From the NCBI RefSeq assembly GCF_025717045.1, contig NZ_JAOVZN010000008.1, positions 305,540 to 369,539 of the forward strand: 64,000 nucleotides of DNA, read 5' to 3'. Both the position numbers and the translations under genes were made by a program. Source of the DNA: Flavobacterium sp. SH_e (lineage in GTDB: Bacteria > Bacteroidota > Bacteroidia > Flavobacteriales > Flavobacteriaceae). How positions within the stretch are numbered: the first letter of the stretch is position 1; each line of letters starts with the position of its first letter. Below the pieces are notes generated by a model. The model searched no databases and had not been told where the DNA came from. It was given only the letters and a program-made list of their open reading frames with translations. Shown one piece after another: positions 25,600-34,703 of the stretch.

Positions 25600-27207
25600 T
25601 TATTGTTTGATTATCTTTCCTGTTTTATGCAGATTATCAGCATCAAAACTATAAAAATAAAGTCCGCTTTGAAGTGACTGTAAAGAAAGAGCTGGATTTG
25701 AATTAGTAATTTTCCCTTCAATTAATTTCTGTCCTAATACAGAATAAATAATTACTGATGCCGCATTATTTGCAGTTAAAAAAGAGAAAGAAACTTCATT
25801 TTTTGTCGGGTTTGGATATACCGAAAAAGACGCTTCGGCTATAAAACTGTCAACACTTAAAGTAGCTCCAAAATTTGGAATTCCGTATCCGTAATTATTA
25901 TCTGGATTTGTATATCGATCTGCAGAAGCCAAAATCATCTGTTTGATTTCTCTGTTTGTTTTTGACGGAAAAGCTTGCCATAATGAAGCCGCCATTCCTG
26001 CCATGATCGGACATGAAAATGAAGTTCCGTTTGCTGTTCCTATAACACCATTTGGATCAGAAACTACAGAAGCCGTTCCTTGCGCCATAATATCAGGTTT
26101 TATTCTACCGTCGTAACTTGGACCAATAGAACTGAATCCTGATTTCACTTTAGTAGCAGTAACCGAACCTATTGCTAAAACCGAAACGGCATCTGCCGGA
26201 GCGCCAATGTGTTTTTCAGGTTGACTTCCTTCATTTCCTGCAGAAGCTAAAACTAATATTCCTTTGCTGAAAGCAATTTCTGCACCACGAGAAATAAAGG
26301 TCGTAGTTCCGTTCATATCACTGTAAGAATGATTATAATCAGGATTATCGCGTTCTCCAAAATATCCTAAAGAAGTTGTAATAATGTCAACTCCCAAAGC
26401 ATCTGCTTTTTCAGCCGCTTCCACCCAAAGAGATTCTTCTAATGGGTTTTCAAATGCATCAATTTCTGTAATAAAAAGATAATACGATGCATTTGGTGCA
26501 GTTCCTACTAATGAATTTTCTTTGTAACCACCCATTGTTGAAAGCACTTTTGTTCCGTGATCATCTCCTGTATAGAAATCACTATTTCTAGTAGTAAAAT
26601 CGTAGCCACCTAAGATTTTGCTGTTATTTCTAAGATTTTCAAATGGCTGTGCTGTATTTACTCCTGGAAATCCTGCGTCTAAAACTGCTATGATTTTTCC
26701 TTCTCCCGTATAATTCTGCTGATGCAAAACTTGGCCATTTAGCATTTGAATCTGACTCGCAGAATTGCCATAAGTATAATCAACAGCTGCTTTTAACTTG
26801 TCTTTACTTTGGCTTGTTGAAGTTTCAGAAACTCTTTTTGAAGTAGTATTTAAAGCTTTATTAGCAAACTCTATTTTAGATACAAAAGATAGTAGTTTCA
26901 AAGCATTAATATCAGCTTGTGTTCCCTGAACATGAAGCGCATTTAGCCATTTCGACTGCGCCATTACTGTAATTCCCGTACTTGCTGTTACTTGACTTAT
27001 GTATGAAGCTTCTATCGGAGCATCTGTAACCTCTAATGCTATGTTTTGATTTGTTCTTCGATCTAAAGCTCTTTGCGAAAGTTCAGTCAGCGGGTTATCA
27101 TAAAAAGCCTGTACATTAGGTTTTCCACTAAAATAAACCCATGCATCTTCTTGCGCAAATACTGAGAACGAAAGAAGTATTAAAAGAAAAGTAAAGTTAT
27201 ATTTCAT
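25600..27207 (-). CDS. T9SS-exported S8 (subtilisin) family serine protease
   Basis: A 535-aa secreted protease. The signal peptide is residues 1-19 (ending VFAQ), then an I9-like prodomain region to about 125. The catalytic triad is Asp177 (AVLDAGF), His217 (GDDHGT) and Ser396 (GTSFSCP), with oxyanion Asn325 (SAGNEG). The C-terminal ~80 residues are a T9SS sorting domain (FSVYPNPTKNEVSFSF, SGLYFYSFDADNLHKTGKIIKQ). It should act outside the cell on proteins. It is the second gene of an operon behind mnmA (41-bp gap, containing a TTATACCTT / AAGGTATAA inverted repeat). Confidence 0.93.
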   Translation of the reverse strand: MKYNFTFLLILLSFSVFAQEDAWVYFSGKPNVQAFYDNPLTELSQRALDRRTNQNIALEVTDAPIEASYISQVTASTGITVMAQSKWLNALHVQGTQADINALKLLSFVSKIEFANKALNTTSKRVSETSTSQSKDKLKAAVDYTYGNSASQIQMLNGQVLHQQNYTGEGKIIAVLDAGFPGVNTAQPFENLRNNSKILGGYDFTTRNSDFYTGDDHGTKVLSTMGGYKENSLVGTAPNASYYLFITEIDAFENPLEESLWVEAAEKADALGVDIITTSLGYFGERDNPDYNHSYSDMNGTTTFISRGAEIAFSKGILVLASAGNEGSQPEKHIGAPADAVSVLAIGSVTATKVKSGFSSIGPSYDGRIKPDIMAQGTASVVSDPNGVIGTANGTSFSCPIMAGMAASLWQAFPSKTNREIKQMILASADRYTNPDNNYGYGIPNFGATLSVDSFIAEASFSVYPNPTKNEVSFSFLTANNAASVIIYSVLGQKLIEGKITNSNPALSLQSLQSGLYFYSFDADNLHKTGKIIKQ

Positions 27208-27248
27208 ATTATACCTTTTAAGGAATTTCTCCCAAATAAGGTATAAAG

Positions 27249-28436
27249 CTAAGAAATTACTCCCGAACCAACTAATTCATTTTCTAAATACCAAGCAACA
27301 AATTGTCCTTCTGTAATAGCAGACTGTGGCTCTTCAAATTCGACATACATTCCGTCCTCAAATTGGCACAGAGTTGCTTTTTGAAGAGGCTGACGATAAC
27401 GAATTCTAGCCATCACTTCCATTTTTTCACCTGCTTTCAAAGTCATATCTTCTCTAATCCAATGTACTTCAGAATTTCCTACGAAAAGCGCTTTTTTAAA
27501 CAAACCTGGATGCTCGCTAGACATACCTGTATAAATGGTATTAGTTTCAACATCGGTTGCAATTACAAACAAAGGATCTATTGTTCCGCCTACATTTAAT
27601 CCTTTTCTTTGTCCAACTGTAAAATAATGAGCTCCTTGATGTTTTCCAACTATTTTTCCCATTGTTGGAAGATATTCTAATTTTCTAGATTCAAATTTTA
27701 ATTCTTCTTCTAAAGAAATTCCAGCCGGTTTTTCTACAGTATAAATTGGATCATTTTTATCCACTTGAACAATTTTACCTTCTTTAGGTTGTAGTTTTTG
27801 CTGTAAAAATTCTGGAAGACGCACTTTCCCAATAAAGCATAAACCTTGTGAATCTTTCTTTTCTGCTGTAACTAATTCCATTTCAGCTGCAATTTCGCGC
27901 ACTTCCGGTTTAGTCAGAGCTCCAATTGGAAACAAAGCTTTAGACAATTGTTCTTGAGACAATTGGCAAAGGAAATAAGATTGGTCTTTATTGTTGTCTG
28001 CTCCTGCAATTAATTGATAAACAGGTTTTCCGTCAACTTCAATTTCGCTTTTTTGGCAATAATGTCCAGTTGCAACATAATCTGCACCAAGACTTAAAGC
28101 TATTTTCATAAACACATCAAATTTGATTTCGCGATTACAAAGCACGTCAGGATTTGGAGTTCTTCCTTTTTCATATTCGTTGAACATATAATCAACGATT
28201 TTTTCTTTGTATTCTTCACTTAAATCAACAGTTTGAAACGGAATTCCTAGTTTCTCAGCAACAAGCAAAGCGTCATTACTGTCTTCCAGCCAAGGACATT
28301 CGTTAGAAATAGTAACCGAATCATCGTGCCAGTTCTTCATAAAAAGGCCAATAACTTCGTATCCTTGCTGCTGCAATAAATATGCTGCAACACTAGAATC
28401 TACTCCACCTGAAAGTCCAACAACTACTCGTTTCAT
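27249..28436 (-). CDS. mnmA: tRNA-specific 2-thiouridylase MnmA
   Basis: A 395-aa cytoplasmic enzyme that makes 2-thiouridine at wobble U34 of tRNA-Glu, -Gln and -Lys, using a persulfide sulfur donor. It has the PP-loop GLSGGVDSSVAAYLL at residues 8-22, the nucleophile Cys in NPDVLCNREIKF, the second catalytic Cys in SQGLCFIGKVRL, and HDSVTISNECPWLEDSNDA near the start. The C-terminal beta-barrel domain ends ITEGQFVAWYLENELVGSGVIS. It heads an operon with the S8 protease and flavoprotein; the promoter is at 28464-28496. Confidence 0.96.
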   Translation of the reverse strand: MKRVVVGLSGGVDSSVAAYLLQQQGYEVIGLFMKNWHDDSVTISNECPWLEDSNDALLVAEKLGIPFQTVDLSEEYKEKIVDYMFNEYEKGRTPNPDVLCNREIKFDVFMKIALSLGADYVATGHYCQKSEIEVDGKPVYQLIAGADNNKDQSYFLCQLSQEQLSKALFPIGALTKPEVREIAAEMELVTAEKKDSQGLCFIGKVRLPEFLQQKLQPKEGKIVQVDKNDPIYTVEKPAGISLEEELKFESRKLEYLPTMGKIVGKHQGAHYFTVGQRKGLNVGGTIDPLFVIATDVETNTIYTGMSSEHPGLFKKALFVGNSEVHWIREDMTLKAGEKMEVMARIRYRQPLQKATLCQFEDGMYVEFEEPQSAITEGQFVAWYLENELVGSGVIS

Positions 28437-28463
28437 TTTGAAATGTTTAATTTTTTAAGGTTG

Positions 28464-28496
28464 CAAAGGTACACCAAATAATAGAAAATTTCACAA
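28464..28496 (-). promoter_or_regulatory. Promoter of the mnmA operon
   Basis: On the minus strand, TTG (28496-28494), a 22-bp spacer, then TACCTTTG (28471-28464), giving a leader of about 22 nt to the ATG at 28436. Confidence 0.6.
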
Positions 28497-28578
28497 TGGT
28501 TTTCATTAGTTTAAGCAATCCTCCAGTAGATAAAACTTATTACTTTTTTAATTACATTTAATCATACATTTTTAAACC

Positions 28579-30456
28579 ATGAAAAAATACATTTACAGTC
28601 TGTTTTTCTTTCTTGCCTTGACTTCTTTAAGTGCGCAGCGATTTAGCGCGTCCCTGCCCAATTACGAAGCTTACAAGGCATTTAGAGGAAAACCTTTGTC
28701 TGATAAATTCTCAAATATCGAATCGGTTAAAGTGATTTACGATTTGCGAAAACAGAAAATGTATTACTTCAACAGTAGTGTTATTTTACTTCATTACGAT
28801 TTTGTAACCAATTATTTAGGCTATAGCCAAGATCTTGAAGTTTTTAATAATGAAAATTACAGCGATACGGAGAAAAGCAGAGACTTTCTTCTTGGAAATC
28901 TAAATCACATTAAAGGAACTGAAAAATGGATTTTTGAATTGGCAGCTTCAGATCATATGCCAATTCAATTAATTGAGCGATTTTTTAATTTGGTCAAAAA
29001 TTCCACTTTTATTGGTGAAAAACTAAAATTCTACTTGAATAATCCTGAAATGATGGAATGGTTTCAGCAACAGAAATTCAAGATTCCTTGCATAAAATCA
29101 GATTATATTTTTGGCGAATTAAAATATCAAGAAGTGGTTCGTGGCAGTAATATTGGAATTCTGAAACAATATAAAATCAAAGATTTAGAAACTACAAAAC
29201 CTAATTCTGATGAAATTATTATTTTGGATGGAACACCAGATATTCTTCCAAATGTTCGGGGAATTATTGTAAATGAACTTCAAACTCCATTAAGCCATTT
29301 GGTTCTTTTAGGAAAAAACAGAAAGATTCCGATTATGGCATATACCGATATTGAAAAAGATAACAATATCAAAAAACTGCTTTCTAAAAAAGTAGAATTA
29401 AAAATAGAAGTCGATACTTTTTTCATAAAAGAAACCACTAAAAAAATTCCAGTGAAATCTACTGGAAAAAAGAAAAAACTAACAATCGACAATTCTGTAA
29501 CTGATTTGGTCAACTTATCTGAAATTCCAAAAAAGGGAGTGAATTATATTGGCTCGAAAGCACAAAACATGGCGTATTTAATTGCAATTTCAAAAGAAAT
29601 TCCGTTTAAAGTTCCAGAAAATGCGCATGCCATTCCGTTCTATTTTTATACACAACACATTCAAAAAGCTTCTATTTCTCCTTTAATTGTCGAACTTTTA
29701 GTTTATCCGCACAAAGATTCAACAGTTTGGATTAATAAACAATTGAAGAAAATCAGAGACGCTATCAAAAAAGAAAATGTTGATCCCGCTTTAATTGCCA
29801 AACTGAACGAAACTTTTAAAAATGCAAAATTCAAAAACTTCCGATTCCGTTCATCAACAAACGCAGAAGATCTGGATGATTTTAATGGAGCTGGATTATA
29901 TGATTCTAAAACTGGAATTTTAGGCGATTCTGTCAAAACTTTTGAAAAAGCAATCAAACAAGTTTGGGCAAGTGTCTGGAATGAAGCTTCGTATAACGAA
30001 AGAGAGCTTTTTGGAATTGATCAGCAAAATATTGCAATGGGCGTTCTCGTTCATCGCTCTTTTCCTGACGAATTGGCAAATGGCGTCATTATCACTAAAA
30101 ATATATTTAGAGAAAATTTTCCGGGAATTACGGTTAATATTCAAAAAGGAGAAAACTCGGTTGTAAAACCAGAAAAAGGAGAAATTTGCGAGCAATTTGT
30201 TGCCTATCATTTCAACGATGGAAAAGACGACACTGATTTTGATATTGATTATACTTCCAACTCAAATTTGAATAATAACGAGCCTTTATTGAGCCGAAAA
30301 GAAATGAGTAATCTGTATGATGTCAGCAAGAAAATCGAAACCAAAATGTATCGCTATTGGCGCAAAAACCAATTTCATCCAGTAGATATCGAGTTTAAAA
30401 TTGTGGGCGAAAAGAGAGATTTGTATATCAAACAAGTTCGTCCGTTCAACGATTAA
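28579..30456 (+). CDS. Exported phosphohistidine-swivel / PPDK-N ATP-grasp protein (dikinase-like)
   Basis: A 625-aa protein with a signal peptide (MKKYIYSLFFFLALTSLSAQ). Residues about 195-262 resemble a phosphohistidine swivel domain: GTPDILPNVRGIIV then TPLSHLVLLGKNRKIPIMAY with candidate His240. Residues about 315-625 are a pyruvate-phosphate-dikinase-type ATP-grasp domain: FRSSTNAEDLDDFNGAGLYD, KQVWASVWNEASYNERE, and the terminal VDIEFKIVGEKRDLYIKQVR. The order His domain then C-terminal ATP domain is that of glucan/water dikinases, not of PEP synthase or PPDK. The export signal is odd for an ATP-using enzyme. It is divergent from mnmA and tail-overlaps the DUF4956 gene. The true reaction is unknown. 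Confidence 0.82.
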   Translation: MKKYIYSLFFFLALTSLSAQRFSASLPNYEAYKAFRGKPLSDKFSNIESVKVIYDLRKQKMYYFNSSVILLHYDFVTNYLGYSQDLEVFNNENYSDTEKSRDFLLGNLNHIKGTEKWIFELAASDHMPIQLIERFFNLVKNSTFIGEKLKFYLNNPEMMEWFQQQKFKIPCIKSDYIFGELKYQEVVRGSNIGILKQYKIKDLETTKPNSDEIIILDGTPDILPNVRGIIVNELQTPLSHLVLLGKNRKIPIMAYTDIEKDNNIKKLLSKKVELKIEVDTFFIKETTKKIPVKSTGKKKKLTIDNSVTDLVNLSEIPKKGVNYIGSKAQNMAYLIAISKEIPFKVPENAHAIPFYFYTQHIQKASISPLIVELLVYPHKDSTVWINKQLKKIRDAIKKENVDPALIAKLNETFKNAKFKNFRFRSSTNAEDLDDFNGAGLYDSKTGILGDSVKTFEKAIKQVWASVWNEASYNERELFGIDQQNIAMGVLVHRSFPDELANGVIITKNIFRENFPGITVNIQKGENSVVKPEKGEICEQFVAYHFNDGKDDTDFDIDYTSNSNLNNNEPLLSRKEMSNLYDVSKKIETKMYRYWRKNQFHPVDIEFKIVGEKRDLYIKQVRPFND

Positions 30457-31010
30457 TAGAAAACCAATAAATCTATTTCGTTGGCCGTCGTATTGATTAA
30501 TACAATTCTAAAATCGAAATCTTCAATCTTAATTTTTTCTTGAATTGATTTTCGAATTGCTTCTGAATTTAAAGAAAAATTATCGTCAAGCGGAATTTTC
30601 ACATCAACGGAATTCAGGTATTTTGAAGCTTTTTTATTGACGATAATCGAAGCTACTACATAAAATCCGATAATAATGATTTGAAAGAATAACAGCAATT
30701 CAATCTTTTCAAACGGATACATAATATCGAGAATTGACAATGTAATTGTCGCAAAAAGAAAAATTATCGCATTTACGGTAAAAGATTGTGTTCTAAAACG
30801 AAGTATAGAGAAAATGGCAAAAAGACCAAAACCAATTCCGACTCCAATTTCTATTTTGGTAAAAAGATAACAAAGAGAAAAAGTACAAAGCCCAACAATA
30901 ACCATCAACGGATTTATAGTTGCATTATCTTTTCTGTTGGAGAAAAAATACAGAACTAAAATTGAGCAAAACAGCAGTGAAAATCGTCCTAAAAGTTCAT
31001 TTAAACCCAT
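30453..31010 (-). CDS. DUF4956 membrane protein
   Basis: A 185-aa membrane protein with four helices (about residues 10-24, 33-50, 55-70 with the loop RFRTQSFTVNAI, and 78-125) and a C-terminal cytosolic alpha/beta domain (about 130-185, ending LINTTANEIDLLVFY). The RxRT..F loop and topology fit DUF4956. In other genomes this family often neighbours VTC-type polyphosphate polymerase genes; none is seen here. It overlaps the convergent dikinase-like gene by 4 bp and lies 36 bp behind the broken DKNYY gene. Confidence 0.82.
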   Translation of the reverse strand: MGLNELLGRFSLLFCSILVLYFFSNRKDNATINPLMVIVGLCTFSLCYLFTKIEIGVGIGFGLFAIFSILRFRTQSFTVNAIIFLFATITLSILDIMYPFEKIELLLFFQIIIIGFYVVASIIVNKKASKYLNSVDVKIPLDDNFSLNSEAIRKSIQEKIKIEDFDFRIVLINTTANEIDLLVFY

Positions 31011-31046
31011 TGGTTACAATAAATTGGTTACTCAAATGTAAACAAT

Positions 31047-31872
31047 TTATCTTTTAATTTTACTTTCGGCTTCCTTATTACGAGCAATCGTTTCCGCTAC
31101 ATATTTCTCAAACTCTTCGCTCGAACAAATAGTATCATTTAAATAGAAATGGTTTTTATCTTTTGCATATTGAGTCGGCGTTTCGAATATCGATGAAACA
31201 AATACTATCTCAAAAGATTCTGCATCAGCATCTTTTATTAATCGATTAAAATAATACACCCTATTTTGATCTATGGAATAGAAATATTTATCATGCAATT
31301 TTTTCCAAGTTTTTGGATTGGCTTTTGAAAGAATATTTTTTCCGTAAAAAACAGAATTTTCATCATACCCAAAATCTCCATCGTTTAAAGATTTAAAAGA
31401 GGACGAAATAGCTTTTTTTAAAACTTTAGTTTTACCTTGAAAATCATAATAAAAAACATTATTTGCATCTTTAGCAAATCCATAAGGAACAAACGATTCT
31501 TTACCTTGTTTTTTTATTATTTTCTATAAATACAAATGTAATTCCCAAAGACTTTTTACCAGTGTCACAAACTTCGAAAGTTTTAGTATCAGCTTCTGGA
31601 ATACGTCCTTCTAATGTCCAAACATTATTCTTATCTTTAGCGAAAGCATAATTTAGGACTTCAAAAGTTAAACTATCTCCATCTTTAAGTTTACTACCTC
31701 CTGAATAACAATAATTCTTATCTTTTGCCCAACAACCCGGAAATTGCTCAAAAGAATCTATATCAACATTTTTAATTTTATTTTCACGAAAATAAACTAC
31801 TTTTCCATCCGTCCAATACAATGCATTTTCATTATTAGCATCATAAAGCTCTGCCAATTTACTCCCTTTCAT
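31047..31872 (-). pseudogene. DKNYY-family protein gene, split by a one-base frameshift
   Basis: Two frames (31872-31501 and 31298-31047, the latter only reachable by TTG) plus the stretch between them read as one protein of about 275 aa if one base is removed from an A7 run (T7 at 31509-31515 on the plus strand). The span of 826 nt equals 3 x 275 + 1. Repeats of the DKNYY type occur on both sides of the break: AKDKNYCYSGG, AKDKNNVWTLEG, then after the shift AKDANNVFYYD, DENSVFYGKN, and AKDKNHFYLND. No signal peptide is visible. It follows the MORN-repeat gene by 17 bp. A sequencing slip, a recent mutation or slippage-based switching are all possible. Confidence 0.8.
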
Positions 31873-31889
31873 TCTATCAAATATATTGT

Positions 31890-32615
31890 TTACTTTTTCG
31901 GTGCTGGACCTTTCTCTGAAGCTTTATTAATATTTTTAGGATCACTCATATTTACTTCTTTCACCAATTTCCCTTTTTGATAAAACTGCCAAATACCAGC
32001 TTTTTTACCATTTACAAATTTCCCTTTAGAAGCAACAGATTTGTCTGAATCATAAAAAACAGTTTCTCCGTTGTATTCGTTATTTTTGAAATAAGATTCT
32101 TCTAAAAGCGTTCCGTCTTGTCCTATTTTTTTATAAGGTCCTTCTTTCAAACCGTTTTTATAAGTCATCTCTTCTGCAACTTGTGCATTTGGATAATAAA
32201 TAGTTCTTAAACCTTCTAGTTTTCCGTTTTTGTAATTCTCAACCGTCATCAAAACTTTAGAAGCTTTATGGTAATATTTCCATTCTCCTTCGCGAGCTTT
32301 TCCTATCTCTTTTCCTTCGCTTACTTTGTTTTTATTTTGATCAAAAAAAACAGTGTAAGAACTTCCATCATTAGCACTAAAATCTCTTGTAGCTATAATG
32401 TCTCCTTTTTTTGTATCGTCAAAAAATTTAAAAACACCAGTTTCTTTTCCGTGATCAAAAGTTCCTTCATAACGAGGGCGTTTAGATTCAGCATAAGTTC
32501 CTTTCCAAAGTCCGTCTTTTTTTCCTGCTGCATCAACTTTATTAATATCGGTTTGTGCATTCGAAACTAATGTTGTTACGAATAATAATCCAAATATGAT
32601 TTTTTTTGAGATCAT
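31890..32615 (-). CDS. Secreted MORN-repeat (YwqK-like) protein
   Basis: A 241-aa exported protein. The signal peptide is MISKKIIFGLLFVTTLVSNAQ. Six or more MORN-like repeats follow, each with a GxWxxY/F or YENGKLEG core: KDGLWKGTYAES, GKETGVFKFFDDT, REGEWKYYHKA, YKNGKLEGLRTIYYPN, YKNGLKEGPYKKIG, KKAGIWQFYQKGK. Automatic annotation often calls this group a YwqK antitoxin, but nothing here suggests a toxin-antitoxin pair; the signal peptide argues against it. Role unknown, perhaps envelope-associated. It is the first gene of a unit with the DKNYY gene. Confidence 0.83.
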   Translation of the reverse strand: MISKKIIFGLLFVTTLVSNAQTDINKVDAAGKKDGLWKGTYAESKRPRYEGTFDHGKETGVFKFFDDTKKGDIIATRDFSANDGSSYTVFFDQNKNKVSEGKEIGKAREGEWKYYHKASKVLMTVENYKNGKLEGLRTIYYPNAQVAEEMTYKNGLKEGPYKKIGQDGTLLEESYFKNNEYNGETVFYDSDKSVASKGKFVNGKKAGIWQFYQKGKLVKEVNMSDPKNINKASEKGPAPKK

Positions 32616-32670
32616 GGTAAATTCTATTTTTAAGCTAAACGAAAATCTTAATTATAAATTATAATGGTAT

Positions 32671-32700
32671 AAAAAAATCCCGATAAATCGAGATTTTTTT
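32671..32700. terminator. Terminator between yidC and the MORN gene
   Basis: Stem AAAAATC-C-CGAT / ATCG-A-GATTTTT with a two-base AA loop and one internal mismatch, flanked by A and T runs. It ends the pyrG-yidC transcript on the minus strand. Confidence 0.65.
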
Positions 32701-32708
32701 ATTGAGAA

Positions 32709-34622
32709 TTATTTCTTTTTATTCTGAGCTTTTGCTGCTTCTTGCTGTTCCATTACTTCTTGAAGACGCTGTTGGAACTTACTTGGCTTTTTAGGCTCTC
32801 TTTGTTTGTTCTCTTGAATCTGAGCGTGAATTTTATCACTGTCTACAATATAATTCTTGATCACAAACATAATTCCGATTGTAATTAAGTTCGAAATAAA
32901 GTTGTACAAACTCAATCCAGCACCATAACTATTGAAGAAAATTAACATCATTAATGGCGAAACATAAATCATGATTTTCATCATTTTTGCCATATCTGGC
33001 ATACCTTCTTGCTGAGGAGCTGCCATTTGCTGATCTCCAGAAGTCATTTTCATGTAGAAGAAAATTGCAATTGCCGCCAAGATTGGAAACAAACTGATAT
33101 GGTCTCCGTACATTGGAATATTGAATGGTAATTTTACAATTGAGTCAAAAGAAGATAAATCATCTGCCCAAAGGAAACTTTTTTGTCTTAATTCAAATGC
33201 TGCAGGGAAAAACTGGAACGATGCGTACATGAAAGGCAACTGAATCAATGCCGGGATACATCCTGCCATTGGGTTTACTCCTGCTTTGTTGTACAGTTTC
33301 ATTGTCTCCTGTTGTTTCTTCATTGGGTCTTTTTTGAATTTCTCTCCCAACTCAGCGATATCAGGTCTTAAAACTTTCATTTTAGCCTGAGACAAAAATG
33401 ATTTGTACGTAATTGGCGACATAGCCAATTTGATGATAATTGTAAATACAATAATTGCAATTCCTAATGACAATCCAATTGTAGAACTTAAGAATCCGAA
33501 TAAAGGAACAAAAATAAATTTGTTGATCCATCCGAAGATTCCCCATCCTAAAGGAATAATTTTATCGAAATTTTTATCGTAAGCTTTCAATGTTTTGTAA
33601 TCTACGGGACCCATGTACAAATTCATTTTGTAATCGATCTCTCCGTTTGTGAACGCTAAAGGCAAATTAGCTCTAAACTGTTTAGTAAAAACAGTATCGA
33701 TTTTTTCATCCTTTACTAAATCGTCCGACTGTAATTTTGACGTTTCGAAAGGTTTTTCTGTAGATAAAATAGTAGCAAAGAAGTGCTGTTTAAAAGCTAC
33801 AAAACTGACTTTTGTCGGTGTTTCTTCTTTACCTTGCCCATGTTGGCTTACATTATTATATTTTGATTCTTCATATTTGTAATCGATTTGAGCAAAACGA
33901 TTTTCATAAGAAACACTTTTTTCATTTCTATATGTTTTTAAATCCCATTGCAAATCAACTGGTTTAGCAGAATTTAAAACTCTGTTTAAACCTTGAGAAC
34001 GGATATCAAAACCAACTAAGTAATCGTTCGGCTTTAAAATGTATTTATATTCTAAAAATTCATTAGCACCAGCTTTCAAACGCATAGAAAGAACTTGGTC
34101 TGCACCAATTTTTTCTAATGTCGGTTCGAAATACAAATCTTTAGAGTTTAATGTTCTATTGTCTGTAGTAAGAAGCTGTAAATTTAGGTTAGAGTTATTA
34201 TTTTTAATTAACTCAACTAATTCACCAGAACCTTTTTTAAACTTTTCAAATTCTTTTAAAGTAGCTTCAACAATATATCCACCTTTATTAGCAATCTTTA
34301 ATCTTAATTTTTCGTTTTCGATTGTAGTAAAAGCTTCTTTTGCAGAAGGAAGTGTTGCAGAATAAGCAAATCCTCCTAAAGTTTTTTGCAATTGAGCCAA
34401 TTGAACTGTATCTCCAGGAGTTACAGCTGCAGCTGGTAATGACGCAGTTTTAGCTTTATCTGCTTTTGCTTGTGCTTCTTGTTTAGCAACTAATTCTTTC
34501 TTGGCTTTCTCAGCAGCAATTTCTTTTTCAGAAGGCTGATTTTGATACATGATCCAAATCAAAATTCCAAAGATCAACACAAAACCAATGATCGAATTGA
34601 GGTCTAATTTTTTTTCTTCCAT
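32709..34622 (-). CDS. yidC: Membrane protein insertase YidC
   Basis: A 637-aa inner-membrane insertase that helps proteins fold into the membrane, alone or with SecYEG. It has an N-terminal helix (about 10-24), a large periplasmic beta-sandwich domain (about 60-355), and the conserved five-helix core at about 370-600: FGWINKFIFVPLFGFLSSTIG, the cytosolic loop YKSFLSQAKMKVLRPDIAEL, GCIPALIQLPFMYASFQFF and a final pair of helices. The C-tail is basic and Gln/Lys-rich (KKPSKFQQRLQEVMEQQ). It follows pyrG by 81 bp on the same strand, an arrangement common in flavobacteria. Confidence 0.97.
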   Translation of the reverse strand: MEEKKLDLNSIIGFVLIFGILIWIMYQNQPSEKEIAAEKAKKELVAKQEAQAKADKAKTASLPAAAVTPGDTVQLAQLQKTLGGFAYSATLPSAKEAFTTIENEKLRLKIANKGGYIVEATLKEFEKFKKGSGELVELIKNNNSNLNLQLLTTDNRTLNSKDLYFEPTLEKIGADQVLSMRLKAGANEFLEYKYILKPNDYLVGFDIRSQGLNRVLNSAKPVDLQWDLKTYRNEKSVSYENRFAQIDYKYEESKYNNVSQHGQGKEETPTKVSFVAFKQHFFATILSTEKPFETSKLQSDDLVKDEKIDTVFTKQFRANLPLAFTNGEIDYKMNLYMGPVDYKTLKAYDKNFDKIIPLGWGIFGWINKFIFVPLFGFLSSTIGLSLGIAIIVFTIIIKLAMSPITYKSFLSQAKMKVLRPDIAELGEKFKKDPMKKQQETMKLYNKAGVNPMAGCIPALIQLPFMYASFQFFPAAFELRQKSFLWADDLSSFDSIVKLPFNIPMYGDHISLFPILAAIAIFFYMKMTSGDQQMAAPQQEGMPDMAKMMKIMIYVSPLMMLIFFNSYGAGLSLYNFISNLITIGIMFVIKNYIVDSDKIHAQIQENKQREPKKPSKFQQRLQEVMEQQEAAKAQNKKK

Positions 34623-34703
34623 TATTAATTTAAAAAAGTTATTCGTTGAAGGTTATTAGTAATGAGTTTCACTCAAATGTTACATCTTCACAGAATATAA
34701 TTA

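Noticed and set aside
28579..30456. Calling the secreted ATP-grasp protein a PEP synthase
   Set aside because: The PEP-binding barrel is missing and the domain order is reversed relative to PpsA.
31890..32615. Toxin-antitoxin annotation for the MORN-repeat (YwqK-like) protein
   Set aside because: It has a secretion signal and no adjacent toxin; the name is a database convention.
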